From a virus: DNA of 22,183 bases. Made by a program: the position numbers and the translations under genes. Below the pieces are notes generated by a model. That model was given only the letters and a program-made list of their open reading frames with translations, made no database searches and had not been told where the DNA came from. Each line of letters begins with the position of its first letter. Positions within the stretch are counted from its first letter, which is position 1. Shown here one piece after another: positions 1 to 5,170 of this stretch. The stretch is taken from positions 1 to 22,183 of IMG/VR virus record IMGVR_UViG_3300040801_002604. One strand, given 5' to 3'.

Positions 1-339
1 TACACCATACTCCAGTGCAGTGGCCAGAGCACTTCCGTGTGGAATGCCATCAGGTAAGCCCACATTAGCTTCCATCGAAATAGATTCAATTTTGTTATCA
101 CTATCAACATAAACCGTTATGCGCCCCCGCTGAGCATCCAATGTCTCGGCCCCGCCACCTTTAATTACTCTGATATTGCATGGAGCAAAATGATATAAGT
201 ATGCCAGTGTAATATCATCCCATTCCTTGCCGATTAATTCTGGTGCAATTCCTATACATAAAGAAGAACGAGCCTCGAAACTTCCGTCCTCGAATTTAAC
301 ACCCTGTCTATGGTAAAATTTATCAGCTAACTTAGTCAT
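1..339 (-). CDS. Unknown protein, 3' end cut by window edge
   Basis: An open frame of 113 codons runs from an ATG at 339 off the left edge without a stop. The visible protein begins MTKLADKFYHRQG and includes a GGGAETLDAQRG stretch; no domain is recognised. The ATG lies inside the end of the upstream gene (stop at 332-334), an 8-nt overlap typical of translationally coupled phage genes, which supports both start and frame. No signal peptide or membrane segment is visible in the part seen. Function unknown. Confidence 0.7.
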   Translation of the reverse strand, partial: MTKLADKFYHRQGVKFEDGSFEARSSLCIGIAPELIGKEWDDITLAYLYHFAPCNIRVIKGGGAETLDAQRGRITVYVDSDNKIESISMEANVGLPDGIPHGSALATALEYGV

Positions 340-553
340 AATAATCCAGAATCATTTGGGTTTCGCCGTGTTCCCAATTAATGGGAAATGTTTGTTTTCC
401 GCTTAGTGAGGGGCATGATATAACCTCTCCGCGCTCTACAGCAACCTCAAACCATTCATGCATGCCCTGCTCACCAGATTCGGAAAACCATGTGATGAAC
501 TCTTCGGCCTCTGCCTCATTAGCAAACCCCTTTACAACAACATTAAAACTCAT
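332..553 (-). CDS. Small unknown phage protein, 73 aa
   Basis: Starts MSFNVVVKGFANEAEAEEFI and is acidic; the first half looks like a small alpha/beta domain and the end is WEHGETQMILDYYD. A good ribosome binding site (GGAGAA, about 6 nt before the ATG) supports the start. It overlaps the next gene by 8 nt, so the two form an operon. It lies just downstream of the tRNA cluster in the same direction. I do not recognise a family. The plus-strand open frame over the same bases is a shadow. Confidence 0.75.
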   Translation of the reverse strand: MSFNVVVKGFANEAEAEEFITWFSESGEQGMHEWFEVAVERGEVISCPSLSGKQTFPINWEHGETQMILDYYD

Positions 554-624
554 TTCATATTCTCCAGTTTATAAACTAGTGTAATAATATTACAGTACAT
601 TACCTGCTTTGTCAAATAAATTAT

Positions 625-748
625 TTGCGGTATCGGATTTGAACCGATGCTAACAGTCTTATAGAAGCTTATTCCGGATTCGACTTCATGCTGTCCCATT
701 ACAGTGACAGGGCTTCCGCCCCCGCTCTCCCGACTGAGCTAACCGCAA
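625..748 (-). tRNA. tRNA-like gene with over-long interior (about 50 extra nt)
   Basis: The outer parts are those of a tRNA. The 7-bp acceptor stem is TTGCGGT/ACCGCAA, followed by TA at positions 8-9. The D arm is GCTC-AGTCGGGA-GAGC. The T arm is ATCGG-TTCAAAT-CCGAT, joined directly to the 3' acceptor strand. No CCA is encoded. Between D arm and T arm there are about 74 nt instead of about 22. This segment contains a small hairpin with a GGAA (GNRA) loop (GGGC-GGAA-GCCC) and a hairpin CTGTC/GACAG with a 10-nt loop that includes CTGTAAT. I cannot place a standard anticodon arm. It may be a tRNA with an insertion, a decaying tRNA, or a tRNA-derived RNA. Confidence 0.5.
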
Positions 749-750
749 AA

Positions 751-837
751 AAATAAAGCGCACCCGTAAGTCGCTCAAGCTTACTGTCTGCGTTCCCTTG
801 GGCATCAAATCCCACTCTGCTCGGTGCGCTTTTATTT
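751..837 (-). ncRNA. Structured element closed by a 14-bp inverted repeat
   Basis: AAATAAAGCGCACC at 751-764 pairs with GGTGCGCTTTTATTT at 823-837 (one bulged base). The interior of about 58 nt can form GTAAG/CTTAC and TGGG/CCCA hairpins. The size and closed multi-arm form resemble a tRNA, but no canonical D, anticodon or T arm is present. The A-rich and T-rich flanks mean it could also act as a terminator in either direction. Strand is assumed from the neighbours. T4 has two stable non-tRNA species (RNA C and D) in its tRNA cluster, which is a possible analogy only. Confidence 0.35.
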
Positions 838-890
838 GGTGGTGAGTAAACACAAGCTCATGAAACCTGTGCCCTGTACAGTAGCTCACC
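837..890 (-). ncRNA. 54-nt tRNA-like element ending in ACCA
   Basis: On the minus strand, GGTGAG at the 5' end pairs with CTCACC, followed by A and CCA, as in a tRNA acceptor end. After one unpaired base comes TA (tRNA positions 8-9), then a small CTG-TA-CAG hairpin. A 17-nt arm CAGGT-TTCATGA-GCTTG follows, with CAT in the anticodon position after a T. Two of its five pairs are G-U. There is no T arm; about 6 nt replace it. It lies between two other tRNA-like genes. It may be a shortened or degenerate tRNA(CAT), or chance structure. Confidence 0.3.
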
Positions 891-896
891 ATTGTT

Positions 897-1195
897 TGGC
901 TTCGTAGATCAGGCTCGAACTGATGTCCCCGGCTCATAATCGCATTGTGCTGGTGCCGGTGCTTTACCACGTACTAAGTACACTCTAGTCCTATTAACTG
1001 CATTATCCCAACCGTTCATCTATACGTTCCACAAAAGTTTCTCCTCAATGCCTGTCGGGCCTTTAACCCGCTCATGGTTTCTATAGCCTATGCGATGTTA
1101 CATTGTGTGTCCACTAGTGTGTACTAATATCCATTACTAGATTGTCTTAGCTCAGCGTTCAGAAAAGATTACCCTTTCCTTTAAGCTACTACGAA
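897..1195 (-). tRNA. Putative tRNA interrupted in the D loop by about 210 nt
   Basis: The 3' half is clear: T arm ATCAG-TTCGAGC-CTGAT, acceptor strand CTACGAA, discriminator G and encoded CCA (897-899). The matching 5' acceptor strand TTCGTAG lies at 1189-1195, directly followed by TA and GCTT as expected for positions 8-13. The D-stem partner AAGC, preceded by TGGTA, appears only about 220 nt later, next to a strong CCGGC/GCCGG anticodon stem. CTTA occurs at both ends of the inserted segment. Removing one copy plus the insert restores a normal D arm. The anticodon loop is also long (21 nt); ATTATGA beside the 3' stem would give anticodon TAT. No conserved group I intron core was recognised. 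It could instead be two unrelated fragments or a decaying gene. Confidence 0.5.
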
Positions 1196-1202
1196 ATAAA
1201 TT

Positions 1203-1287
1203 TGGTGGGAGTGGAAGGATTCGAACCTACTCAGCCGAAGCACCGGTTCTACAGACCGGCCCAGTTCGCCGTCACTGGAGCACTCCC
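1203..1287 (-). tRNA. tRNA-Tyr(GTA)
   Basis: Acceptor stem GGGAGTG/CACTCCC, discriminator A and encoded CCA. Anticodon arm CCGGT-CTGTAGA-ACCGG gives anticodon GTA. It has a long variable arm (class II), as bacterial tRNA-Tyr does, and T arm TTCGAAT loop. The 85-nt length is normal. It lies between the interrupted tRNA and the PD-(D/E)XK nuclease gene, whose stop codon is 2 nt from its 5' end. Confidence 0.93.
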
Positions 1288-1288
1288 A

Positions 1289-1672
1289 TTATATTCTGTA
1301 TTGATTATATTTTTTACCTAAATTTATTGAATTTCTAGGCAATTCAGATTCCGGTATAGACCAACATTCACCCGAATCTGCTAAAACAAAAAGTAAATCA
1401 TAATCATCATCTTCTCTTTTTCTGATCGTATTGTATGATTGATTTCCGCCACATGTTTTTAAACCACACATGTATATACCATAATCGCTTTTTGATGCTG
1501 TAGTCTTAACCTGAACCCGTTTCAAACTTTCCCCGTCATCTACGATTAAATCATATTTTTCACTATCGAAAAGTGTACGGGAGACGCTATGCCCCATTTT
1601 AGAATATTCATAAATGGCCCTAGCTTCACCAAGATCGCCTTGCTTTGTAGTATTTTTACAATTTTCAAACAT
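1289..1672 (-). CDS. PD-(D/E)XK nuclease, I-Ssp6803I homing-endonuclease type
   Basis: A 127-aa protein with the signature of small PD-(D/E)XK endonucleases. E16 is in QGDLGEA, D41 in EKYDLIVDD, and Q54/K56 in RVQVKTT. The order and spacing (25 residues, then 15) match what is known of I-Ssp6803I, a PD-(D/E)XK homing enzyme of a cyanobacterial tRNA-fMet group I intron. The C-terminal part has CGLKTCGGNQS and then a hydrophobic strand (YDLLFVLADSGECWSI), also typical of the family. An AGGAG ribosome binding site precedes the ATG. A late-promoter-like GATAAATA lies about 25 nt upstream. It sits inside a tRNA cluster, next to a tRNA that appears interrupted, so a role in spreading or guarding that locus is likely. 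A free-standing nuclease with another target is possible. Confidence 0.8.
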   Translation of the reverse strand: MFENCKNTTKQGDLGEARAIYEYSKMGHSVSRTLFDSEKYDLIVDDGESLKRVQVKTTASKSDYGIYMCGLKTCGGNQSYNTIRKREDDDYDLLFVLADSGECWSIPESELPRNSINLGKKYNQYRI

Positions 1673-1696
1673 GATAAATCTCCTATTATTTTGAAG

Positions 1697-1704
1697 TATT
1701 TATC
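1697..1704 (-). promoter_or_regulatory. Late-promoter-like GATAAATA before the nuclease gene
   Basis: GATAAATA on the minus strand differs from the T4 late octamer TATAAATA only in the first base. Transcription would start near 1691, upstream of the AGGAG and ATG at 1672. The same variant precedes gp20, which makes both more credible. Confidence 0.4.
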
Positions 1705-1741
1705 AGTGCACCGGTATAATATACCGTTGCTATTTAATTTT

Positions 1742-1817
1742 TGGGGTGACTAGAGAATTTTGAAATCTCGTCCTTCCGGATCACAACCGGACGCTCTGCC
1801 TCTGAGCTATAGCCACC
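1742..1817 (-). tRNA. tRNA-His(GTG)
   Basis: Anticodon arm TCCGG-TTGTGAT-CCGGA gives GTG. The histidine-specific extra G at -1 faces discriminator C73, followed by encoded CCA. Acceptor stem GTGGCTA/TAGTCAC has a G-T pair, the D arm is GCTC/GAGC, and the T arm is GAGAT-TTCAAAA-TTCTC with one mismatch next to the loop. 76 nt. Confidence 0.93.
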
Positions 1818-1851
1818 ATTGTTTTATAAATTATTGATAATTAAAGATTTT

Positions 1852-1926
1852 TGGCGGTGCGACGGGAAGTTGAATCCCGATCCCCACCCGTGACAGGGGT
1901 GTACTCTACCGTTAAGCTACCGCACC
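1852..1926 (-). tRNA. tRNA-Asp(GTC)
   Basis: Acceptor stem GGTGCGG/TCGCACC with discriminator G and encoded CCA. Anticodon arm CACCC-CTGTCAC-GGGTG gives GTC. The T arm CGGGA-TTCAACT-TCCCG is perfect. The D stem contains G-T pairs. 75 nt. Confidence 0.93.
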
Positions 1927-1957
1927 CCAAAAATCTCTAAAGATATTCTAAAAAAAT

Positions 1958-2039
1958 GAGGAAGCGGAGCAAATCCATATTCACCTGTTTACCTACTGCT
2001 CATGCCTAAGCACAGCGAGACCCTCTCGCACACTTCCTC
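1958..2039 (-). ncRNA. 82-nt multi-arm element closed by a 7-bp acceptor-like stem
   Basis: GAGGAAG at 1958-1964 pairs perfectly with CTTCCTC at 2033-2039. Inside are a strong hairpin GCGAGA/TCTCGC, a small TGC/GCA hairpin and a GAGC/GCTC pair, giving a cloverleaf-like fold. No T-loop consensus or CCA is present. On the minus strand it is followed by a run of seven T, so it could also terminate transcription. It lies next to tRNA-Asp. It could be a stable RNA, a degenerate tRNA or a processing or termination signal; strand is assumed. Confidence 0.35.
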
Positions 2040-2311
2040 TGAATTTTTTCACGGGGAGCGCTTTCGCATGTTAACCCCATACCTATACACTAACAGATAC
2101 CGTTCTGTAGTGGGTTGCGTGACTAGGAGCCGGGGCATTTCAGCACTTGCGGTGATCCTAACACATGGGACAGTAAACTGACCCACTTCGACTTTACCGT
2201 AATCACGTTACATTTAGTTGATGTAACTCTTTGAAAAGTCAACCATTTCTGGTCTTTATTCCTTGTAGGGTATAAACCCGTTTTATTCCTTCTAGGGTAT
2301 ATTTCACCCAT
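2040..2311 (-). other. Hairpin-rich stretch without a convincing gene
   Basis: This stretch holds several good hairpins. At 2053-2078, GGGG/CCCC encloses an inner GC-GAAA-GC tetraloop as read on the minus strand. At 2088-2112, CACTAACAG pairs with CTGTAGTG. At 2166-2185, TGGG and CAGT arms pair around a two-base loop with one mismatch. Two 20-nt repeats lie at 2255-2301. A 62-codon minus-strand frame spans 2123-2311, but it starts inside a terminator T run and reads through the repeats, so I do not call it a gene. A structured RNA downstream of the terminator at 2312 is possible. Confidence 0.3.
2255..2301 (-). repeat. Two tandem 20-nt repeats, 27-nt period, each with a hairpin
   Basis: TTTATTCCTTGTAGGGTATA at 2255-2274 and TTTATTCCTTCTAGGGTATA at 2282-2301 differ at one base. 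On the minus strand each reads GGGT, a short loop, ACCCT, then ASAAGGAATAAA, so each copy has a 4-bp GGGT/ACCC hairpin followed by a single-stranded AAGGAA. They could be protein-binding sites on RNA (the AAGGA resembles a CsrA or ribosome-site motif) or a simple duplication. Confidence 0.6.
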
Positions 2312-2336
2312 AAAAAAAGCGGTCCTTTTGGACCGC
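2312..2336 (-). terminator. Rho-independent terminator after the 85-aa gene
   Basis: On the minus strand GCGGTCC-AAAA-GGACCGC is followed by TTTTTTT: a perfect 7-bp stem, 4-nt loop and seven T. It ends the transcript from the tandem promoters at 2664-2762, so the tRNA cluster beyond it must rely on read-through or another promoter. Confidence 0.9.
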
Positions 2337-2364
2337 TTCTTTGTCTTGAATCTTTTGTACTAAT

Positions 2365-2622
2365 TTAGAAACCTTCTTTATTAGTACCTCGCTTTGACAA
2401 AGAAGCGGTAGGAATCGGGAGCGTATCTACATTATGCAGACGCACGGGTTCCTCGTTAAACGATTTTTGGCTAATATAACCAGCACGTTCGATAACTCCA
2501 CACCAGTCGTCGGAATCTGTCTTGTTTCCACCAAGACCATGGTTCCCATCGACGCGAATGCCGTGATACTTTTCGATAATGTTTGTAATCGTTTCTGTTG
2601 AAGTTTCCATTTCCGTTTCCAT
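2365..2622 (-). CDS. Unknown protein, 85 aa
   Basis: Starts METEMETSTETITNIIEKYHG; the rest is polar with one tryptophan (DSDDWCGVIERAG). No family is recognised. The first ATG has no clear ribosome binding site. The second ATG, four codons in, is preceded by GGAAACGGAA and may be the true start (81 aa). Two well-formed sigma-70 promoters lie upstream and a strong terminator downstream, so this is an independent early transcription unit. Codon-level reality is supported mainly by that context. Confidence 0.55.
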   Translation of the reverse strand: METEMETSTETITNIIEKYHGIRVDGNHGLGGNKTDSDDWCGVIERAGYISQKSFNEEPVRLHNVDTLPIPTASLSKRGTNKEGF

Positions 2623-2663
2623 AAAATTTAAGTTTAAATTAATACTGCTTCCAATGTCTGAGC

Positions 2664-2692
2664 ATTGTATACTTTTATTTAGCAGTTGTCAA
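2664..2692 (-). promoter_or_regulatory. Sigma-70 promoter, proximal (TTGACA-17-TACAAT)
   Basis: Minus-strand -35 TTGACA at 2687-2692 and -10 TACAAT at 2664-2669 with a 17-bp spacer. Reads toward the 85-aa gene. The leader to the ATG would be about 35 nt. Confidence 0.8.
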
Positions 2693-2733
2693 CAACTTTT
2701 AAAAAAAGTTTTTGCTCAGTTCTATTTAGGCGT

Positions 2734-2762
2734 ATCTTAACAGGGTGTATTCCGCGTGTCAA
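2734..2762 (-). promoter_or_regulatory. Sigma-70 promoter, distal (TTGACA-17-TAAGAT)
   Basis: Minus-strand -35 TTGACA at 2757-2762 and -10 TAAGAT at 2734-2739, spacer 17 bp, 70 bp upstream of the proximal promoter. It starts just after the terminator of the secreted-protein gene. Confidence 0.75.
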
Positions 2763-2780
2763 CCCCTAAATCAATTTTTT

Positions 2781-2812
2781 TAAAATAAAAAAGCGGCCCG
2801 AAGGCCGCTTTT
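2781..2812 (-). terminator. Rho-independent terminator after the TSP3 gene
   Basis: Minus strand: GCGGCC-TTCG-GGCCGC followed by TTTTTTATTTTA. The UUCG loop is unusually stable. On the plus strand the same hairpin is followed by TTTTAATT, so it may work in both directions. It starts about 20 nt beyond the stop codon of the 479-aa gene. Confidence 0.9.
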
Positions 2813-2832
2813 AATTAGCATATTATTAATGC

Positions 2833-4272
2833 TTAGTAGAGGTCATCCGAATCATCGAATGCACTTACCGTATCCAACTCACGGAAGTAGTTGTCGGCAT
2901 CAAACACTTCTACGATACCAATACCATCTCCGCCGTCAGCAGAAGTCAGGTGTGCGGTGTAGCCACCGGGAGGTAGGCAAGTGTAAATTCCTGCATCAGT
3001 CGGCTCCATTACATCACCAAATCCACTGTCAATAATGTTGAATGCGTTATCCAGATCATCTTGCCAGTCATTATTGTAATTAATAACCGTCTGTACACCT
3101 TCGATTCTCGTCCAGAGTGTCAGTTGTGGATCAGGTAGAAGAATATCAGAGTTGGGGAGACCTACGCTCTGTCCTCGTCCCCGGATTACAACACAGAGAT
3201 TTTCATCGGGCGCACCAGCAGGCTTTCTGATAATGAACCCACCAACAACCTTTGCTGGACCATCCATAACAAATGCTCTCGTTGAGATGTTACCAAGCAA
3301 TACTGGCTGCTCTGCGGGTGGAGGCGTGACTGGTGGAGCCGGATTAACGATGGCGCAACCATCAAGGTCAACTTCAGTACTGGGCGGGGTTCCCGGACAC
3401 AAATCGTCTCCGTTCGGTACTCCATCACCGTCATCGTCACGTTCACAGCCGTCAGGTCCTACGGCAGTACCTTCGGGCGTGTTAGGACACTGGTCGCCTC
3501 CATTAGGAACGCCGTCATCATCATCATCGCGCTCGCAGCCTTCTTTATCTACTTCTGCGCCGGGAGGAGTGTTCGGACAATGATCGTCGTCATTCGGTAC
3601 ACCGTCATTGTCGTCATCGGGATCGGGGCCGTGATCCGGGACAGAGACTCCAAACTTAATATCATCGATAAACGTTGAACCTTTAGCTTGAAACTCTACC
3701 TTTAGGGCACCCTCGGCATTTACCAACACTGTTTGTAACGAGTTTTGCCAGTTGTTTGTTCCGTCAGGAACAACAGGTACATCTACCATCTTAATTAGAC
3801 CCCGTTCGCCAAAAACTTTAATCTTAGAACCACGGCTTTCATTATCCATTGTTGTAACGGATTCGAAAAACACTGGCTCATCAAAAGTCATTACAAACTT
3901 GTGTGTACTCGCGTACTCACGAACACTACCATTAGGGTGTTGATATTTTGATACAATAAGAACATTTCCCTGCAATGGATTAAAGTGGTCTTGACTTGGT
4001 GATGGGAGGTTGGGGTCAGAAGAATTCTGAATCACCATTGGTCTAGACGATGGTGTATTATCGAAATTAATTCCAAGATTGGAATACTCATCCCCGTTGA
4101 AGATTTGGCCAGCGGTCAGGTCTGTGAAATCAACGACTACATCGTTGTATTCAACAACCTCAACTGACTGAGCCTTGGAAGCCAATAATTCGGCCCCGTT
4201 ATCTGACATTGCATTACTCGGAAGAGCAAAAGCAATGATGATTGCTAACATACTAAAAATTACAGATTTCAT
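2833..4272 (-). CDS. Secreted protein with three thrombospondin type 3 repeats (moron)
   Basis: A 479-aa protein. It has a signal peptide at residues 1-21 (MKSVIF, a hydrophobic core, and the site SNA before MSD). An N-terminal beta-rich domain spans about 45-210. Three thrombospondin type 3 repeats span about 219-306, each with D-rich calcium-binding loops, DGVPN and a C..GC pair. A proline-rich linker (309-322) leads to a C-terminal beta domain (324-461) with the NISTRAFV, GGFII and NDWQ pattern found in many exported proteins of environmental bacteria. Export to periplasm or outside is expected, since there is no lipobox. An AAGGGG ribosome site precedes the ATG. It has its own sigma-70 promoter and UUCG terminator, the usual form of a phage 'moron'. 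It is probably expressed outside the late programme and alters the host surface. A virion role is less likely because of the signal peptide. Confidence 0.85.
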   Translation of the reverse strand: MKSVIFSMLAIIIAFALPSNAMSDNGAELLASKAQSVEVVEYNDVVVDFTDLTAGQIFNGDEYSNLGINFDNTPSSRPMVIQNSSDPNLPSPSQDHFNPLQGNVLIVSKYQHPNGSVREYASTHKFVMTFDEPVFFESVTTMDNESRGSKIKVFGERGLIKMVDVPVVPDGTNNWQNSLQTVLVNAEGALKVEFQAKGSTFIDDIKFGVSVPDHGPDPDDDNDGVPNDDDHCPNTPPGAEVDKEGCERDDDDDGVPNGGDQCPNTPEGTAVGPDGCERDDDGDGVPNGDDLCPGTPPSTEVDLDGCAIVNPAPPVTPPPAEQPVLLGNISTRAFVMDGPAKVVGGFIIRKPAGAPDENLCVVIRGRGQSVGLPNSDILLPDPQLTLWTRIEGVQTVINYNNDWQDDLDNAFNIIDSGFGDVMEPTDAGIYTCLPPGGYTAHLTSADGGDGIGIVEVFDADNYFRELDTVSAFDDSDDLY

Positions 4273-4306
4273 ATAAATTACCCCTTTAGGTTATATTGAA
4301 ATACGG

Positions 4307-4335
4307 ATCATACGTGAATTTCATATCAAAGTCAA
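4307..4335 (-). promoter_or_regulatory. Sigma-70 promoter of the TSP3 moron (TTGACT-17-TATGAT)
   Basis: Minus-strand -35 TTGACT at 4330-4335, -10 TATGAT at 4307-4312, spacer 17 bp. The leader to the ATG at 4272 is about 28 nt and carries AAAGGGG. Confidence 0.85.
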
Positions 4336-4342
4336 TACACTT

Positions 4343-4651
4343 TTATAAATCAGATTCCTTTACGAACACACCGTCAATCATTCGGCCTTTACGATCTGCA
4401 ATATCATCCCACGCTTGTGACATGCATTCTACCATACTCAAACCATTACGCTCTGCAATATTAATTAATACAACAATCATGTCGCCGATATCATCCGACA
4501 CGTCATTGCCCTTAACCACATTACTAGAAAGTTCTCCAAATTCTTCCATAAGCTTACATAATTGCGATTTGTCATCTGAACCGTGGATTAAATTACGGTC
4601 ATGGTGCCATTGAACAATGGCCTGTTCAAAATCTTCTAAAGTTTTAAGCAT
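4343..4651 (-). CDS. MazG-like NTP pyrophosphohydrolase
   Basis: A 102-aa all-alpha protein. The MazG-type metal-binding motifs are EEFGE (residues 36-40) and DDIGD (53-57), with a helix between them. Proteins of this superfamily hydrolyse (d)NTPs to NMP and pyrophosphate, or act on ppGpp-like substrates. Phage versions are common and may sanitise or rebalance nucleotide pools. Its ATG shares one base with the stop of the zinc-ribbon gene (TAATG), so it is the last gene of the four-gene operon that begins at 5645. The exact substrate cannot be read from sequence. Confidence 0.8.
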   Translation of the reverse strand: MLKTLEDFEQAIVQWHHDRNLIHGSDDKSQLCKLMEEFGELSSNVVKGNDVSDDIGDMIVVLINIAERNGLSMVECMSQAWDDIADRKGRMIDGVFVKESDL

Positions 4652-4827
4652 TAATATCTCCCTCTATTCTTAAACCATGTTCCTTTTAAGTGAAAGTTTG
4701 AATGAGATATCTCGACGCGCTTAGCGTTCTTTCCGCATTTACACTTCACTTTCTTGTTCATATCATTGAATGATCTGATCTTTTCAAAAGTCTTACCGCA
4801 AGGGCATTCAAATTCATATATTGGCAT
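4651..4827 (-). CDS. FmdB-type zinc-ribbon protein, 58 aa
   Basis: Begins MPIYEFECPCGKTFEKI, the classic start of FmdB-family zinc ribbons. It has CPCG and CKCG knuckles spaced as a four-cysteine zinc site. I chose the ATG at 4827 over an upstream in-frame GTG at 4839, because the family starts with MPIYEF and a GAGTGG site lies about 8 nt before it. The family is often annotated as regulatory, but its role in phages is not known. Middle gene of an overlapping operon with a MazG-like gene downstream. Confidence 0.8.
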   Translation of the reverse strand: MPIYEFECPCGKTFEKIRSFNDMNKKVKCKCGKNAKRVEISHSNFHLKGTWFKNRGRY

Positions 4828-4831
4828 ACTA

Positions 4832-5170
4832 TTAACCACTCAGTGCTTTAAAATCTAAAGATTCCATAAATTTTGTAAACTCCTCACCTTCAGGTACAGG
4901 CTTCTTACCGATATAGAAATCTACGTTTTTAATTCGCGAAGGTGGAATAAATCTTACCGATCCCACTTCTTCGGTATCTTCCATAGATATTGAGAATCCC
5001 ACTCGGAATATATATTCCCTAAATTCTCTACTTAATACGGGTTTAGGGGAATTGGGGTAAGGTAGTCCAGCTTCTGTAAACAGTCTTTTCAATACCGCAT
5101 CACCCCTAAACACGACTACGCTGGAATCCACTAATGTTACAATTAATGCCTTATAAAGCTTATTATCCAT
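4832..5170 (-). CDS. Unknown protein, 112 aa
   Basis: Starts MDNKLYKALIVTLVDSSVVVF and ends FMESLDFKALSG. The first 22 residues are fairly hydrophobic but look like a beta strand pair rather than a signal peptide. No family is recognised. The start overlaps the end of the deoxyribosyltransferase-like gene by 8 nt and the stop is 4 nt from the zinc-ribbon ATG. It is therefore firmly part of the nucleotide-metabolism operon. Confidence 0.75.
   Translation of the reverse strand: MDNKLYKALIVTLVDSSVVVFRGDAVLKRLFTEAGLPYPNSPKPVLSREFREYIFRVGFSISMEDTEEVGSVRFIPPSRIKNVDFYIGKKPVPEGEEFTKFMESLDFKALSG

Noticed and set aside
686-970. 94-codon minus-strand frame
   Set aside because: It reads straight through three tRNA-like genes.
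976-1185. Group I intron in the interrupted tRNA
   Set aside because: I looked for the conserved P, Q, R and S core elements and found no convincing set. The insertion is reported without this label.
2123-2311. 62-codon minus-strand frame starting MGEIYPRRNKTGLYP
   Set aside because: It starts within the T run of a terminator, its YPRRNK/YPTRNK repeat is just the nucleotide repeat read through, and it crosses strong hairpins.
3152-3583. 143-codon plus-strand frame rich in serine and proline
   Set aside because: Shadow of the TSP3-repeat gene; its low complexity mirrors the repeats.
4270-4280. ATATAAATT near the TSP3 gene start as a late promoter
   Set aside because: It lacks the final A of TATAAATA and points away from the gene it would serve; a much better sigma-70 promoter is present.
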